From Actinomyces glycerinitolerans (lineage in GTDB: Bacteria > Actinomycetota > Actinomycetes > Actinomycetales > Actinomycetaceae): 64,000 nt of DNA. How positions within the stretch are numbered: position 1 is the stretch's first letter; every line of letters begins with the position of its first letter. Positions 8,504-18,256 of the stretch are shown one piece after another. Location: the NCBI RefSeq assembly GCF_900098745.1, contig NZ_FQTT01000010.1:143538-207537 (forward strand). Direction: 5' to 3'. Made by a program: the position numbers and the translations under genes. The notes beneath the pieces are model-generated. The model made no database searches. It worked only from the letters and a program-made list of their open reading frames with translations, and was not told the origin of the DNA.

Positions 8504-10441
8504 TCAGGCGACCCGACGTCGTGCCCGCAGCATCAACGTGCCTGCTCCCAGGAGCAGGACCGCTACCGGAAGGGCCAGTACCTCGGCACCGGTGCGCGCC
8601 AGGGGACTACCACCGCCACCCGGCGAGGGCACTGATCCAACTATCGGCGTAGCACTCGCTGCCCCCGAGGGCGCGGGCGGACCGCTCGCGCTGGGCACAG
8701 CCGAAGCCGCCGACGCTGTAGCGGTGACCGAGGGCCCAGAGGGAGGCGTCGGGTCCTGCGTCGGCTCCGGGACGCTGCACTCCTGCGGCGTCGCCGGGAT
8801 GTCCTGGCCGACGGCGGCGGCATAAGCCCACTTGCCGCGGTAGTACGGGTCGAACAGCAAGGGGTCACCCGAATAGAACCGCCACGATCCGGAGTCAACC
8901 AGGCCCCACAGCGTCACCGAGAACAGATCCTGCTTGGCGTCCTGCTCCGCGAACATCTCGAACAGTCTCTGGTAGAAGCGGCCCTGGTCCAACAGTGTCT
9001 GAGTGTCTACGGGCGTGCCGGTGCGGGTGGGCACGTCCAGCTCGGTAACCGCCTGCACCAGCGGCAGGTCGTCGAAGGCGCTCATGGCCGCCCCGAAGCC
9101 CTCAACGTCGTCGTCGAGCCAGGCGTGGAACTGGTGTCCGACGCCGTCGATCGGGACGCCGCGCGCCACCAGCCGCTCGATGAGGGCGTGATAGCGCCCG
9201 GTCTTGGAGGAGGCGTCGGTGCCGTACTGGGTGTTGTACTCGTTGATGAACAGCGTCACCGGGTGCTCGGCGCCCGGAGCGGCGTAGGTGGAGTTGAAGG
9301 CCTCGTTGGCGTAGATGAAGGCGTCGTCAATGAACTCCTCGCCCAGGATCTGGTACCAGTAGGAGTCACGCAGCCCATCGGTCTCGGGAGAGGGGCTGTC
9401 CGCAATGACCTCGTTGACGACGTCGAAGGCCACCAGCGGGTTGGTGTCCGAGCCGAACAGCCCGTACTTGTCAGACAGGTATTTGGCCACGTTGTTGATG
9501 TGGGTGCGCATCCGCTCTCGCAGTTCGGCACGATCGGCCTCGGAGTCACCCGACAGGAAGGTGCCGTCCTCGTGCTGGAATAGCCAATCCGGGGTCTGGG
9601 AGTGCCATACGAGCACGTGTCCGTACACCCGGCCGCCACCGGCCTGTGCCCAGTCCATGACGGCGTCGGCCTCGGCGTTCTCGGTGACGAAGCTGTGGTC
9701 GGCGTTGTACCAGGCCTCCGGCTTCATGAAGTTCTCCGGGGTGACCTGATTGAAGTGCCGGTCGACCAGTTCCAGAGAGTCGCCCTGCAGGGTGTTGGCG
9801 GTAACCGCCACACCCACCGGGTAGGGCAAGACCTCGGTCAGGGGCGTCGAGTCATCAACCGGACCCCGCCCGCAGGCGTAGGCGGTGATGGCGGCATCGT
9901 CCACATAGAAGGACGCCGTGGGGTCTTCCAGTTCAATGTAGATCGTCCCGTCGATGCCCTTGGGGGGCGAGTAACTTCCGGTGAGCTCCACCCATTCCTG
10001 GCCGACCTCGGTAGGTGAGGTGATCTCGAGGTACTGCCCGTCACTCTGGGCGGCGGTCAGCTTGGCACGGGTGGGGGCAGCCCCGTCCGGTAGGCGCACC
10101 CAGGCCGTGACGTCATAGGCCTGCCCCGCCTCCATGTAGTCGCCGATGGATATCTCCACTCCGTGCCAGGCCTGGGTACGACCGGTGACGTACAGGCTGT
10201 TCCAGGGGCTACGCCGCACCTCGTTGGTGGTGACGGCGGTGACACCCTCGCCGCGCGGGACCCACGGCATGTCCGGCTGACTGGACTCGAAGTTGGAGTA
10301 GCTGACTGCATAGGGCTGGGGCTCTGTCGGTGTTTCGACCGCGGCCGCCCCCGCCGTCAATCCCGCGGTCGCGACGGCGGCCGCGGCAATCGCCCCAAGC
10401 AGACGGTTCCGGCGGGCACGCCGGGGTTTTGCTGTGCGCAT
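8504..10441 (-). CDS. Sortase-anchored GH10 endo-1,4-beta-xylanase with N-terminal CBM22-like domain
   Basis: 645 residues and the only clearly secreted glycosidase here. In order: a basic signal peptide (residues 1-35), a CBM22-like xylan-binding module (about 45-190, with SLYVTGRTQAWHG and ASFYVDDAAITA), a GH10 catalytic barrel (about 200-545), a Pro/Ser/Ala-rich wall-spanning linker, then LARTG, a hydrophobic segment and RARRR. The last part is a variant LPXTG sorting signal, so the enzyme should be covalently attached to the cell wall. Catalytic acids are Glu344 (FDVVNEVI, acid/base) and Glu467 (VTELDVP, nucleophile). It cuts the xylan backbone outside the cell and feeds the importers nearby. 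It has its own promoter and terminator. RBS AAAGG before ATG. Confidence 0.94.
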   Translation of the reverse strand: MRTAKPRRARRNRLLGAIAAAAVATAGLTAGAAAVETPTEPQPYAVSYSNFESSQPDMPWVPRGEGVTAVTTNEVRRSPWNSLYVTGRTQAWHGVEISIGDYMEAGQAYDVTAWVRLPDGAAPTRAKLTAAQSDGQYLEITSPTEVGQEWVELTGSYSPPKGIDGTIYIELEDPTASFYVDDAAITAYACGRGPVDDSTPLTEVLPYPVGVAVTANTLQGDSLELVDRHFNQVTPENFMKPEAWYNADHSFVTENAEADAVMDWAQAGGGRVYGHVLVWHSQTPDWLFQHEDGTFLSGDSEADRAELRERMRTHINNVAKYLSDKYGLFGSDTNPLVAFDVVNEVIADSPSPETDGLRDSYWYQILGEEFIDDAFIYANEAFNSTYAAPGAEHPVTLFINEYNTQYGTDASSKTGRYHALIERLVARGVPIDGVGHQFHAWLDDDVEGFGAAMSAFDDLPLVQAVTELDVPTRTGTPVDTQTLLDQGRFYQRLFEMFAEQDAKQDLFSVTLWGLVDSGSWRFYSGDPLLFDPYYRGKWAYAAAVGQDIPATPQECSVPEPTQDPTPPSGPSVTATASAASAVPSASGPPAPSGAASATPIVGSVPSPGGGGSPLARTGAEVLALPVAVLLLGAGTLMLRARRRVA

Positions 10442-10603
10442 GCGCTTGCCTTTGCTGTTGTCCCACCGGCCCGGACGCCTACCGCGACGGCGCGACGATG
10501 AGCCCCATGCGGCGGTACGGTCCTACATGGGAGCGCTCGTAGCGGCAGGTCCAAGTGATGAGGATGGCTAGGGGATGCCGGCCGACGCTGGCCCGCGGTC
10601 GCG

Positions 10604-10632
10604 ACACTACACATACCGAAATGCGACATCAA
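10604..10632 (-). promoter_or_regulatory. Promoter of GH10 xylanase
   Basis: On the minus strand, TTGATG (10632-10627), a 17-bp spacer, then TAGTGT (10609-10604). Just upstream, at 10632-10652, are two CGAAAC half-sites in tandem (read on the minus strand), resembling the CGAAAACG core of the operators at 19305 and 20558. No coding sequence was seen in 10442-10720. Confidence 0.5.
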
Positions 10633-10720
10633 CGGTTTCGTTGCGTTTCGCCACTGATCCTCTTCATGCGGGCCGCTCCGAGGGGTGCGATGGGGTACGC
10701 GCGAACGAGTGCCGAGTCGG

Positions 10721-12745
10721 TTACGGGTAGACGGTACGGCCGGCAGCGTCGGCAATGCCGGAGTGACGCAAGAAGTACGTGCATACCTGATCGCGCCATT
10801 CGATGGCATTGTGTTCCTGAGCCTGCCAGCGGCGGTCGACATCGGTGCGGGTGCCTTCCGGCACCTGCTCACGCACCGTCTCCCAGTCTCGCCGCATGGC
10901 GCGCACCTGCTCAACCCCTTCGAAGTGAGTGTCGTAGATCCGCTGGATCAGTGTCACCCCGGATTGAGGCAGCACCTGGTCATAGCGCAGATGGTGGAAG
11001 AAGAGCAGTAAACGTTCCGGGCAGTCCTCCAACGACCGATACCGAGCTGCGAGCGCCGGCGGGTACTGCTCGGTGTACCCCGATCCTGTGGGCGTGCGAT
11101 CCACACCTACACCGTCCCGGTCGGCGAAGTGATAGGTGCCCCAGGGGGAATACTCGTATCCGTCGATGTTGGGGCCATAATGTCCACCCGGAGTCACCAT
11201 GAATCCGACGCCGAGCGGCGCAGTGTAGTTCTCGTAGGCCTCACGGGAGCGCAGCAGAATGCGGGTCAATGCCTCATGCAGGTCGGCGTCACCAGTGAAG
11301 GAAGCGATGGCCCACTCCTGAGCGATGGTCTGCGTGCCTTCATGCAAGTCCCACGCCAACCGTCCGTATCCATACAGATTGGCCTGCGAGAAGGTGTTTC
11401 CGGTCCAGTTCCAGTCCCGGCCCACCCCGGCAACAGCGACGATCGCCGAGCCTCGGCGATCCACCAGATCCCGGCCCAGATCCGCACCACCATCTCCAGC
11501 GACATCGAGTTCCAGCACTTCCCGCCAAGCGGTGGGCAGAAAGTAGGTATCCCAGGCATGCCCGGTGTACTCCTGGGCGATCTGCAGTTCGAGGGCCACG
11601 CGAGTCTCGCGCAGACCGAGCAACAGTGGGGAGACTGGTTCACGCACTTGAAAGTCGAGGGGACCGTGCTTGATCTGGAGTAGGACGTTGTCGGCGAAAC
11701 GCCCGTCCAGGGGCATGAAGTGGTCATAGGCGGCGCGGGCACGGTCCAGGGTCCGATCGCGCCAGTCCTGACGGTGGTTGTAAACGAAGCACCGCCACAT
11801 GACCAGTCCGCCGTGCGGTGCGAGTGCAGCGGCCAGCAGGTTAGCGCCGTCGGCATGGTCCCGCCCGTAGTCGAAGGGGCCGGGACGCCCCTCCGAGTCG
11901 GCTTTGACCACGTAACCGCCTAGGTCGGGCACAACGCTGTACACACGATCAGTAGTTTCACGCCACCAACGCTCCACGGACTCGTCAAGCGGATCGCAAG
12001 TCGCCAGCCCTCCCAGGGTCATGGGCGCGGCGAAGTCGACGGAAACGAAGGTGGTGATGTTGTGACGTCTCAAAATGTCGGCGATAGCCCGCACCAGATC
12101 GAGGCGCTCTCCGACCAGCGTCGCCTCGGTAGCGTGGACATTTACGTTGTTCAGGCATACGGCGTTGATGCCAATGGATGCCAGCAGCAACCCGTAGTCG
12201 TCGATGCGATCCGTATCGGGGACCAGGTCTCCGTTTTCGAAGAATACCGAGTCCCCCGCATACCCGCGCTCAATGGTCCCCATGACCGGGTGGGGCACGA
12301 GGTTGTCCCAATGGTCCAGCATGCGCAGGGACAGATCCGGGCTGCTGACGACGGTCTTCTTCCCTCCCAACAGGGCTTCGGGCCCCAGGACGAGCAACCG
12401 TAATGTGCCGTACAGAGCGCCGGCAGCGTCGGCCCCAACGACAGCTAGATCCCCTGCGTTGCCGCGAGTGACGACGTACCCCTCGGGTGCAGGGGGCGCC
12501 GCCACAGCGCAGGCGGCTCCGTACAGCGTGGGCGGCAGAACTGAAGCGTACTCGAGGGTGGTAATCAACAACTCACCTATGCCCCGAGCAGGCGGAGCAC
12601 TAGCGGCGAGCCGTCGCCAGTCATCGGCGGCTCGCTCGATCAGCTCGTCTCCGCCTATGGGGCGGGGGGTGTAGGCGTTAAGCCACGGCTTTGTAGCCGG
12701 CTCGAGCCACATGGATGAGCTGGTGGTGAAAGGTCGGGCGGGCAT
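10721..12745 (-). CDS. aguA: GH67 alpha-glucuronidase
   Basis: 674 residues from the ATG at 12745 (GAGGAGCCCCGC upstream); an ATG 16 codons earlier lacks a binding site. No signal peptide, so it acts in the cytoplasm. It removes 4-O-methylglucuronic acid from the end of short imported aldouronates. GH67 landmarks are present: MLDHWDNLVPHPVMGTIERGYAG, VVKADSEGRPGP and QIKHGPLDFQVREP. The general acid is Glu285 and the basic pair is Asp364 and Glu392, the same numbers I recall for Geobacillus AguA. It ends the operon that starts with the LplB, LplC and LplA importer, matching aldouronate gene clusters of Paenibacillus and Geobacillus. The glucuronate released would feed UxaC (51043-52473). Confidence 0.95.
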   Translation of the reverse strand: MPARPFTTSSSMWLEPATKPWLNAYTPRPIGGDELIERAADDWRRLAASAPPARGIGELLITTLEYASVLPPTLYGAACAVAAPPAPEGYVVTRGNAGDLAVVGADAAGALYGTLRLLVLGPEALLGGKKTVVSSPDLSLRMLDHWDNLVPHPVMGTIERGYAGDSVFFENGDLVPDTDRIDDYGLLLASIGINAVCLNNVNVHATEATLVGERLDLVRAIADILRRHNITTFVSVDFAAPMTLGGLATCDPLDESVERWWRETTDRVYSVVPDLGGYVVKADSEGRPGPFDYGRDHADGANLLAAALAPHGGLVMWRCFVYNHRQDWRDRTLDRARAAYDHFMPLDGRFADNVLLQIKHGPLDFQVREPVSPLLLGLRETRVALELQIAQEYTGHAWDTYFLPTAWREVLELDVAGDGGADLGRDLVDRRGSAIVAVAGVGRDWNWTGNTFSQANLYGYGRLAWDLHEGTQTIAQEWAIASFTGDADLHEALTRILLRSREAYENYTAPLGVGFMVTPGGHYGPNIDGYEYSPWGTYHFADRDGVGVDRTPTGSGYTEQYPPALAARYRSLEDCPERLLLFFHHLRYDQVLPQSGVTLIQRIYDTHFEGVEQVRAMRRDWETVREQVPEGTRTDVDRRWQAQEHNAIEWRDQVCTYFLRHSGIADAAGRTVYP

Positions 12746-12789
12746 GCGGGGCTCCTCGAATTGAGCGACGGGGTGGCGAAGGCGTGCGG

Positions 12790-14781
12790 TCAAGTGCGAC
12801 GAAGCACGATCACGTCTCCGGCCGGGATGGTCAGCGGTTCCCCTGCCGGGGACTCCCTGCCAGTGAGCAGGTCAACGCCCTGCACGGGCGGTGTCCAGGC
12901 CAGGGGCGTCTGATCGTGGTTGAGCAGGATGTCGAAGGTGCCACGGGAACAGGTGCGGCTGACGTGTTCCAGTTCGCCGACCAGAGGGTGCCCGGGGGCC
13001 GGGCCGATAAGGGAGGCTATCAGGCGTCGGCGTCCGGCCTGGCTCAGCAGCGCGCCGAGGCGTATGACGGTGCCGCGACCGAAGGCGTTGCGAATTATGG
13101 CGGAGCCGCCTGCGAACCAACTGGACCGCCAATGCCCTGCAGTCTGCCCGCCGGTGGGACGCAAGATCTCGAAGAGATGGTGGGCGGTATCGGTGGTCCC
13201 GTCAGGAAGAGTCAGTTCAACGCCGAATCCGGGCTCCTGAGCGTCGCGTTCTTCGACCTGACAGCCGAGCAGTTCGTCCACCCGGTCGTCCACCAACACA
13301 CGGCCGGTGGCATCGGCGGCAAAGGACATCGGGCCGGTCAGCAGTATGCCGCCATCTGCCACGTACCGGCGCAGGGCGTCGATAACGTCGTTGTGAGCCA
13401 TATAGAGGCTGGGCGCGACAACGATCCGGTACCGGGACAGGTCGCTGCGGCCGTCGGTGACGTCCACACCTCCGAGGTGACGTGCAAGTGCCTCGTGCCA
13501 CTGCCGGGCCTGATCGACAAGGTCCCAGTGGTCGGAAAACCCATCGACGAGCCGGCTGTACCACCAGGAGTCCCAATCCATAAGGACCGCCGCCTGGGCT
13601 TCTACCCGACTGCCGACGAGGTCGTCGAGTTGGGACAGCTCTCGGCCGAGTCTCGCCGTCTCCCGGTAGGTACGCGTGTCGGTGCGACCGCGGTGGTCCA
13701 GGACGCCACCGAACCACATTTCCGATCCGGCCGGTGCGGAGCGCATCTGGAAGTGGAGCACTGTATCAGCCCCTTGAGCGAGCGCTTGTAGGCTCCAGCG
13801 ACGCAGCACACCCGGCGCACGGGTGGGGTTGACGTCCCGGCACGTCGTGGCCACCGGCGCCTGCTCCATCAGCCACATGGGCCTACCACGTCCTACCGCG
13901 CGCATCAGGGAGTGGTTGAAAGCCATCTCCGGCCAGGCGCGGATGGCACGCGGGTAGTTGTCCCAGGCCACAACGTCAAGGCCGCTGGCGAACCGGAAGT
14001 AATCCAGATGCTCGTACGCGCCCATTAGATTGGTAGTGACCGGGTGGACGGCGTCGAAATGGCGAATCTGCTCGATTTCCCCCTCCAGGCAGGCGGCGAA
14101 CTGCTCGGTCATGAAGCGCTTGTACTCGAGCGTGATGATTGGAAAACCACTGCGGTAGGGGCCGCCCCAGTGCTCTGTGAGCGCGTTCGGTGCGGGAATC
14201 TGGTCTGCGTGTGTGAAACGGTGGGACCAGATCTGCGTGCACCAGTCGTGGTTGAGGTTGCCGAGCCCACCGTGCGTCCGCAACAGCCAACGGCGGAATT
14301 CGGCAACGCAGTTCTCGCAGTAGCAGGCACCGCCGTATTCGTTGCCAATATGCCACGCGAGTAGAGCGGGGTGGCCATGGTAGCGATGCGCGAGCAGACC
14401 GGCGATTTGTTGCGCCTGTTCTCGGAAAACCGGCGAGGTGGGGCAGAAATGGTGCCGCTGACCGAAGCCGTGTCGCCGCCCTTCGAAGTCCACACGCATT
14501 GTGCTCGGCTCCTCAGTTGCCAGCCAGGGCGGGAGCGCCGCAGTCGGGGTGGCCAGGATGACGCCGAAGCCGCGGGCATGGACACGGTCCAGTAAGACGT
14601 CGAGGCGGTCGAAGGCGAAGGTGTCAGGGGCCGGTTGCAGGTCTGCCCATCCGAATACGTTGAGCGTGAGTGCGTTGATTCCGGCTGCCTCCAGGGCAGT
14701 CAGGTCGGCATCGATGGTGGCATCGTCCCACTGCTCCGGGTTGTAGTCACCTCCATGCAGGATGTGCTCGGGAAACTGCAT
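12790..14781 (-). CDS. GH42 beta-galactosidase (or alpha-L-arabinopyranosidase)
   Basis: 663 residues, cytoplasmic; AGGAGG before the ATG. The start (FPEHILHGGDYNPEQW) and the barrel are typical GH42. Acid/base is Glu148 in WHIGNEYGG and nucleophile is Glu306 in LMEQAP. A cysteine cluster (CYCENC) after the acid/base matches the zinc-binding site of part of the family. A trimerisation-like domain and a beta domain follow. Some GH42 enzymes act on alpha-L-arabinopyranosides rather than galactosides. Its place between the aldouronate importer and the GH67 gene suggests it trims galactose or arabinopyranose side chains of xylan. It ends 44 bp before the GH67 start. Confidence 0.92.
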   Translation of the reverse strand: MQFPEHILHGGDYNPEQWDDATIDADLTALEAAGINALTLNVFGWADLQPAPDTFAFDRLDVLLDRVHARGFGVILATPTAALPPWLATEEPSTMRVDFEGRRHGFGQRHHFCPTSPVFREQAQQIAGLLAHRYHGHPALLAWHIGNEYGGACYCENCVAEFRRWLLRTHGGLGNLNHDWCTQIWSHRFTHADQIPAPNALTEHWGGPYRSGFPIITLEYKRFMTEQFAACLEGEIEQIRHFDAVHPVTTNLMGAYEHLDYFRFASGLDVVAWDNYPRAIRAWPEMAFNHSLMRAVGRGRPMWLMEQAPVATTCRDVNPTRAPGVLRRWSLQALAQGADTVLHFQMRSAPAGSEMWFGGVLDHRGRTDTRTYRETARLGRELSQLDDLVGSRVEAQAAVLMDWDSWWYSRLVDGFSDHWDLVDQARQWHEALARHLGGVDVTDGRSDLSRYRIVVAPSLYMAHNDVIDALRRYVADGGILLTGPMSFAADATGRVLVDDRVDELLGCQVEERDAQEPGFGVELTLPDGTTDTAHHLFEILRPTGGQTAGHWRSSWFAGGSAIIRNAFGRGTVIRLGALLSQAGRRRLIASLIGPAPGHPLVGELEHVSRTCSRGTFDILLNHDQTPLAWTPPVQGVDLLTGRESPAGEPLTIPAGDVIVLRRT

Positions 14782-14790
14782 TAATGCCTC

Positions 14791-15570
14791 CTATGGAACG
14801 GATGTAGTGACGGAAGCCCGGGTGAATTGCTCAGTGAGAATGCGCCTCTGTCCACTCGTGGCGGGAGCCGCCAGCGCGCACAACGGCACCCAGGCGAGCA
14901 TCAGGAGTGCCGGAACGTGCAAGGCAATGAGCAGACCCGCAGCACCGATGCCCGCGAGTAGGAGTGTCCCGGCGGCGTCGCGCACAGTCATGACGGCCGT
15001 TAGCACGAGCACGTCGGACATCTTGAAATTGAACAGAGCGATGATTGTGCCCGCGCGTACAACGCCTAGCCCGGCGGACGCAAGCACGATGAGGACGGCC
15101 ACACGTAGTCCGCCTCCCACCCCGGCGGCGGATCCCGCCAGTCCCACCGCCAATACGACGGCGAGCGCCGCCAACGGGCCGAACTGGGCGATCGACCCGG
15201 CCCATCCGCGCCACAGTGCGGCGATGCGGCGCCGGGCGGAGGGATCGTAGGTCCACCCCGGTCGGGTGACGGCGTAAACGACTGCCGGCAGGGCGGTTAG
15301 CGCCAGCACCCAGGTCAGTACTAGAACCAGCAGTGACCAGACAGAACTCCCATCGAGCGTGAGCATGCCTACCGCCGCCGGAATTGCGAGCGGCAGCGAG
15401 CCCACGCCGAGGGCGGCCGCCTGGTAGACCACCGAACTGATCCGCACCAGTGGGGAGTCGAAGGGATCGTCCGGGACATCGGAACCTTCCCCGGTCGCGA
15501 CGAGTCCCGACGATGGGCGGGTGCGGGCGCCCCGCGATGGGGTGCCCGCACCCGGGTGACGGTCAGCCAT
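14791..15570 (-). CDS. DUF624/YesL-family membrane protein
   Basis: 259 residues with about five or six hydrophobic segments (SVWSLLVLVLTWVLAL, FGPLAALAVVLAVGLAG, LLIALHVPALLMLAWVPL). YesL-like proteins commonly accompany LplA/LplB/LplC-type importers of pectin and xylan oligosaccharides; their biochemical role is not known. The ATG overlaps the last 8 bases of the LplA-type gene and has GGAG four bases upstream, so translation is coupled. It has a longer, more polar N-terminus (about 35 residues, Arg and Ser rich) than I would expect. Confidence 0.75.
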   Translation of the reverse strand: MADRHPGAGTPSRGARTRPSSGLVATGEGSDVPDDPFDSPLVRISSVVYQAAALGVGSLPLAIPAAVGMLTLDGSSVWSLLVLVLTWVLALTALPAVVYAVTRPGWTYDPSARRRIAALWRGWAGSIAQFGPLAALAVVLAVGLAGSAAGVGGGLRVAVLIVLASAGLGVVRAGTIIALFNFKMSDVLVLTAVMTVRDAAGTLLLAGIGAAGLLIALHVPALLMLAWVPLCALAAPATSGQRRILTEQFTRASVTTSVP

Positions 15571-17227
15571 TGTTCTCCACGTAGGTGGCGCGCGCCGCGT
15601 TGAGGATGTCCATGTAGGAGGTCACGCCCTTGGCCTCACATTCGGTGACGTAGGTGTCCCACTCGGCCAGGTCGCGCCTTCCTGTGATGAACTTCAGCGT
15701 CTCCTGCATGACGTAGTCCTGCAACGGAGTGATCAGGAGCGTTGCCTGCTCGCGCTGGGTCTCATCCAACGGAGCCGGCGGATCGATGGGCCTCTGCGTG
15801 TGCGTGGCTGCCATCTCCTCCTGCCAGGCAAGTTCCTTGTCCAGCATCATTGAGTGCAGCAGTTCAGTGGTGCCGCCGTAGGCGAAGACGCCTCCGGAGA
15901 AGCCGTACTCGACGCGCAGGTCTTTGTCGCCGGCCGGGTTCAGACCGTTGTAGTTGATGTCATCGACCAGCGTGCGGGTGCCATCTGCGTCCTTGTTGTA
16001 GGTAACCCCTTCCACACCCCACTTGGCGAATTCTTCGCCCTCGTCGGAGTACCACAGCCAGTCGATGAACTGCATCATGGCCACGAAGTTCGGGTCGTCG
16101 GCGGCCTTGGAGGAGATCATGATGCCGTTCTCCAGGCGGGTGCCACCGATCAGCGCGCCGGCGGGGCCGGCCGGCTGGAGAATCTTGACGACCTCGAAGT
16201 TGCCCTCTCCGAGGGTCTCCTTCATCGTCGTCTCGTAGGTGACGTCGTACTGGGAGTTGGTTCCGATGGCGATCGACTTGCCGGTGGTGAAGGTGTTGAC
16301 GGCCGTGTCCTCGTCCTGGGTGAAGGAGTCCGGGTCGAGTACGCCGGCGTCGACCATGCCGCGCAGCATGGTGACCATGGCCTTGTAGTTGTCGGAGGTG
16401 CCGCAGAAGATGAATGACTGCGAGTCCTCGTCCCACTCGGCCATGGTGGTCATGCCCCAGGAACCGCCGGACTGGGTGCCGTAGGAGACCGCTGCAAGGT
16501 TGAGCATGCTGAGCCCCTCGAAACGATCGGAGATGCCCTTCATGTCCGGGTGGCGCTCCTGCACCTTAGAAATCACGTCCTGCAGCTCCTCCCACGTGGT
16601 GGGCAGCTCCAGTCCCTGTTCGTCGAGGAGATCCTTGCGGATTTCGAAGGTGTAGTCGGGCCAGATCTCCTCGTGCAGGCCGGGAAGAACATAGATGGAG
16701 CCGTCGGCCTGGCGCAGCGTGTCCAGCTCCTCGTCAAGCTGCCATTCTTCAACCTTCTTGCGGAAGTTGGGCATAAGGTCGAAGTAGTCGGACACCGCCA
16801 GGACCGCCCCGGAGGAGACGAAGGCGGACTCCTGGCCGGGGTACGTCTTGGGGAGGATGAGCGGCGCATCGCCGGAGGAGATCAGCAGAGAGCGCTTCTG
16901 CTCGTAGTCGGACATGGGCACGATCGTCATGTCGAGTGTGACATTGGTGCGGTTGGTGATCTCCTCCAGCAGCATCCAGTCGGCCTTATAGGGGTAGTTG
17001 GGGTGATCGGAGAACAGGCAACTGAAGGTCAGCGGCTCGGTCGCCTTGAAGCTGGTATCGGCGGCGAAGTCATCCATGGCGGCGGCCGTATTGGTCACGC
17101 CCTGCGCCGCATCGCCGGAGTCGGAACCGGAGCCGCAGGCCGCCAGTGCGGCGGCTGCCGCCGTGCTCAGAAGCAGGGCGCCGGCCCGACGGCGGGTGAT
17201 GGGGTGGGAGAAGAGACTGGGGCTCAT
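15563..17227 (-). CDS. LplA-type oligosaccharide-binding lipoprotein (aldouronate importer)
   Basis: 554 residues, longer than the ordinary CUT1 binding proteins here and typical of the LplA/YtcQ group. Lipobox LAAC with Cys near residue 31 after a twin-Arg N-terminus (TRRRAG). The mature part contains WMLLEEITNRTNVTLDM and YVLPGLHEEIWPDY. It should capture methylglucurono-xylo-oligosaccharides for the LplB and LplC permeases. It sits after the permeases with a 135-bp gap that holds its own binding site (AGAAAGG) but no clear promoter. GH67 and GH42 in the same operon support the substrate, which remains an inference. Confidence 0.9.
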   Translation of the reverse strand: MSPSLFSHPITRRRAGALLLSTAAAAALAACGSGSDSGDAAQGVTNTAAAMDDFAADTSFKATEPLTFSCLFSDHPNYPYKADWMLLEEITNRTNVTLDMTIVPMSDYEQKRSLLISSGDAPLILPKTYPGQESAFVSSGAVLAVSDYFDLMPNFRKKVEEWQLDEELDTLRQADGSIYVLPGLHEEIWPDYTFEIRKDLLDEQGLELPTTWEELQDVISKVQERHPDMKGISDRFEGLSMLNLAAVSYGTQSGGSWGMTTMAEWDEDSQSFIFCGTSDNYKAMVTMLRGMVDAGVLDPDSFTQDEDTAVNTFTTGKSIAIGTNSQYDVTYETTMKETLGEGNFEVVKILQPAGPAGALIGGTRLENGIMISSKAADDPNFVAMMQFIDWLWYSDEGEEFAKWGVEGVTYNKDADGTRTLVDDINYNGLNPAGDKDLRVEYGFSGGVFAYGGTTELLHSMMLDKELAWQEEMAATHTQRPIDPPAPLDETQREQATLLITPLQDYVMQETLKFITGRRDLAEWDTYVTECEAKGVTSYMDILNAARATYVENNG

Positions 17228-17362
17228 CGCTGAGTGCCTTTCTAATGGTGTCGGCCATGATCGGCCGGATGGTGGGTCGGATTGGGAGGAGTGGTGGATG
17301 GATGGGTGGGCGCCGCTGCCGTTGCCGGCCGCGCCCCCGTTCGACGCCTTTGTGGGCTTTTG

Positions 17363-18250
17363 TCAGCCCTTGACGGACCCAAGGGTGACGCCGGTGACGA
17401 AGTACTTCTGCACAAAGGGGTAGACGCAGAGGATCGGCAGCGAGGTGAGCACCATGGTCACCGATCTGAGGTTGGAGGAAATCTGGGTCTGGTCGGCGGT
17501 TCCTCCTCCGAGGGAGTCGGAGGTGGTCACTCCCGCGAGCATGTTTCGCAGGTAGATGGTTACCGGGAACAGGTTCTTGTCGTCGAAGTACAGAAAGGCC
17601 CCGAACCAGGCGTTCCAGTTGGCGACCGCATAGAAGAGGAACATGGTGGCGATGATCGCCTTGGACAACGGCAGCACAATGCGGAAGAGGATTCCGTAGG
17701 TACCCAACCCGTCGAGCTCGCCGGCCTCCTCCAGTTCATGCGGCAGCCCCTCGAAGAAGGACTTCATGACCAGCAGGTTGAACACGTTGATCGCATTGGG
17801 CAGCACGACCGCCCAGATCGTGTTCTTCATTCCCAGGTTGGTAATCAGAATGTAGTTCGGGATCAGACCACCGTTGAAGAACATGGTGAATACGGCGAAG
17901 CCGACCAGCGCATTGCGGCCCTTCAGGTCCTTCTTGGACAGTACGTAGGCGAACGCAGTGGTGAAGACCAGCGAGATGAAGGTGGCGACGACCGTGTACA
18001 CGATGGTGTTCCGATAGCCGGTCCAGAAGGCGGAGTCCCCAAGCACCACTTTGTAGGTAGTGACGTTGAATCCCTTAGGGATGAGGTTCACCTCCCCGGC
18101 AGAGATGGCCGCCTCGCTTGAGAAGGACTTGGCCACGACGTTCAGGAAGGGGAACAGCGTCACGAATATGACGCCCAGGAGTATGACCGTGTTGAGCAGG
18201 CGGAAGGCCCGGTAGCTGCGCGAATCGTATTTGGCGTTTTGAACAGGCAT
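17363..18250 (-). CDS. LplC/YtcP-type permease (aldouronate importer)
   Basis: 295 residues from the ATG at 18250; a TTG two codons earlier abuts the LplB stop and is the alternative. Six membrane segments and the EAA loop EAGELDGLGTYGILFRIVLPLS. The C-terminus YPFVQKYFVTGVTLGSVKG is characteristic of the YtcP/LplC group. It pairs with the LplB-type protein immediately upstream to form the channel of an oligosaccharide importer. No ATPase gene is nearby. Confidence 0.92.
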   Translation of the reverse strand: MPVQNAKYDSRSYRAFRLLNTVILLGVIFVTLFPFLNVVAKSFSSEAAISAGEVNLIPKGFNVTTYKVVLGDSAFWTGYRNTIVYTVVATFISLVFTTAFAYVLSKKDLKGRNALVGFAVFTMFFNGGLIPNYILITNLGMKNTIWAVVLPNAINVFNLLVMKSFFEGLPHELEEAGELDGLGTYGILFRIVLPLSKAIIATMFLFYAVANWNAWFGAFLYFDDKNLFPVTIYLRNMLAGVTTSDSLGGGTADQTQISSNLRSVTMVLTSLPILCVYPFVQKYFVTGVTLGSVKG

Positions 18251-18256
18251 ATCCAA

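Noticed and set aside
17228..17362. Regulatory hairpin between LplC and LplA genes
   Set aside because: Only 4-bp GGGC/GCCC stems and G-rich runs were found; too weak to call.
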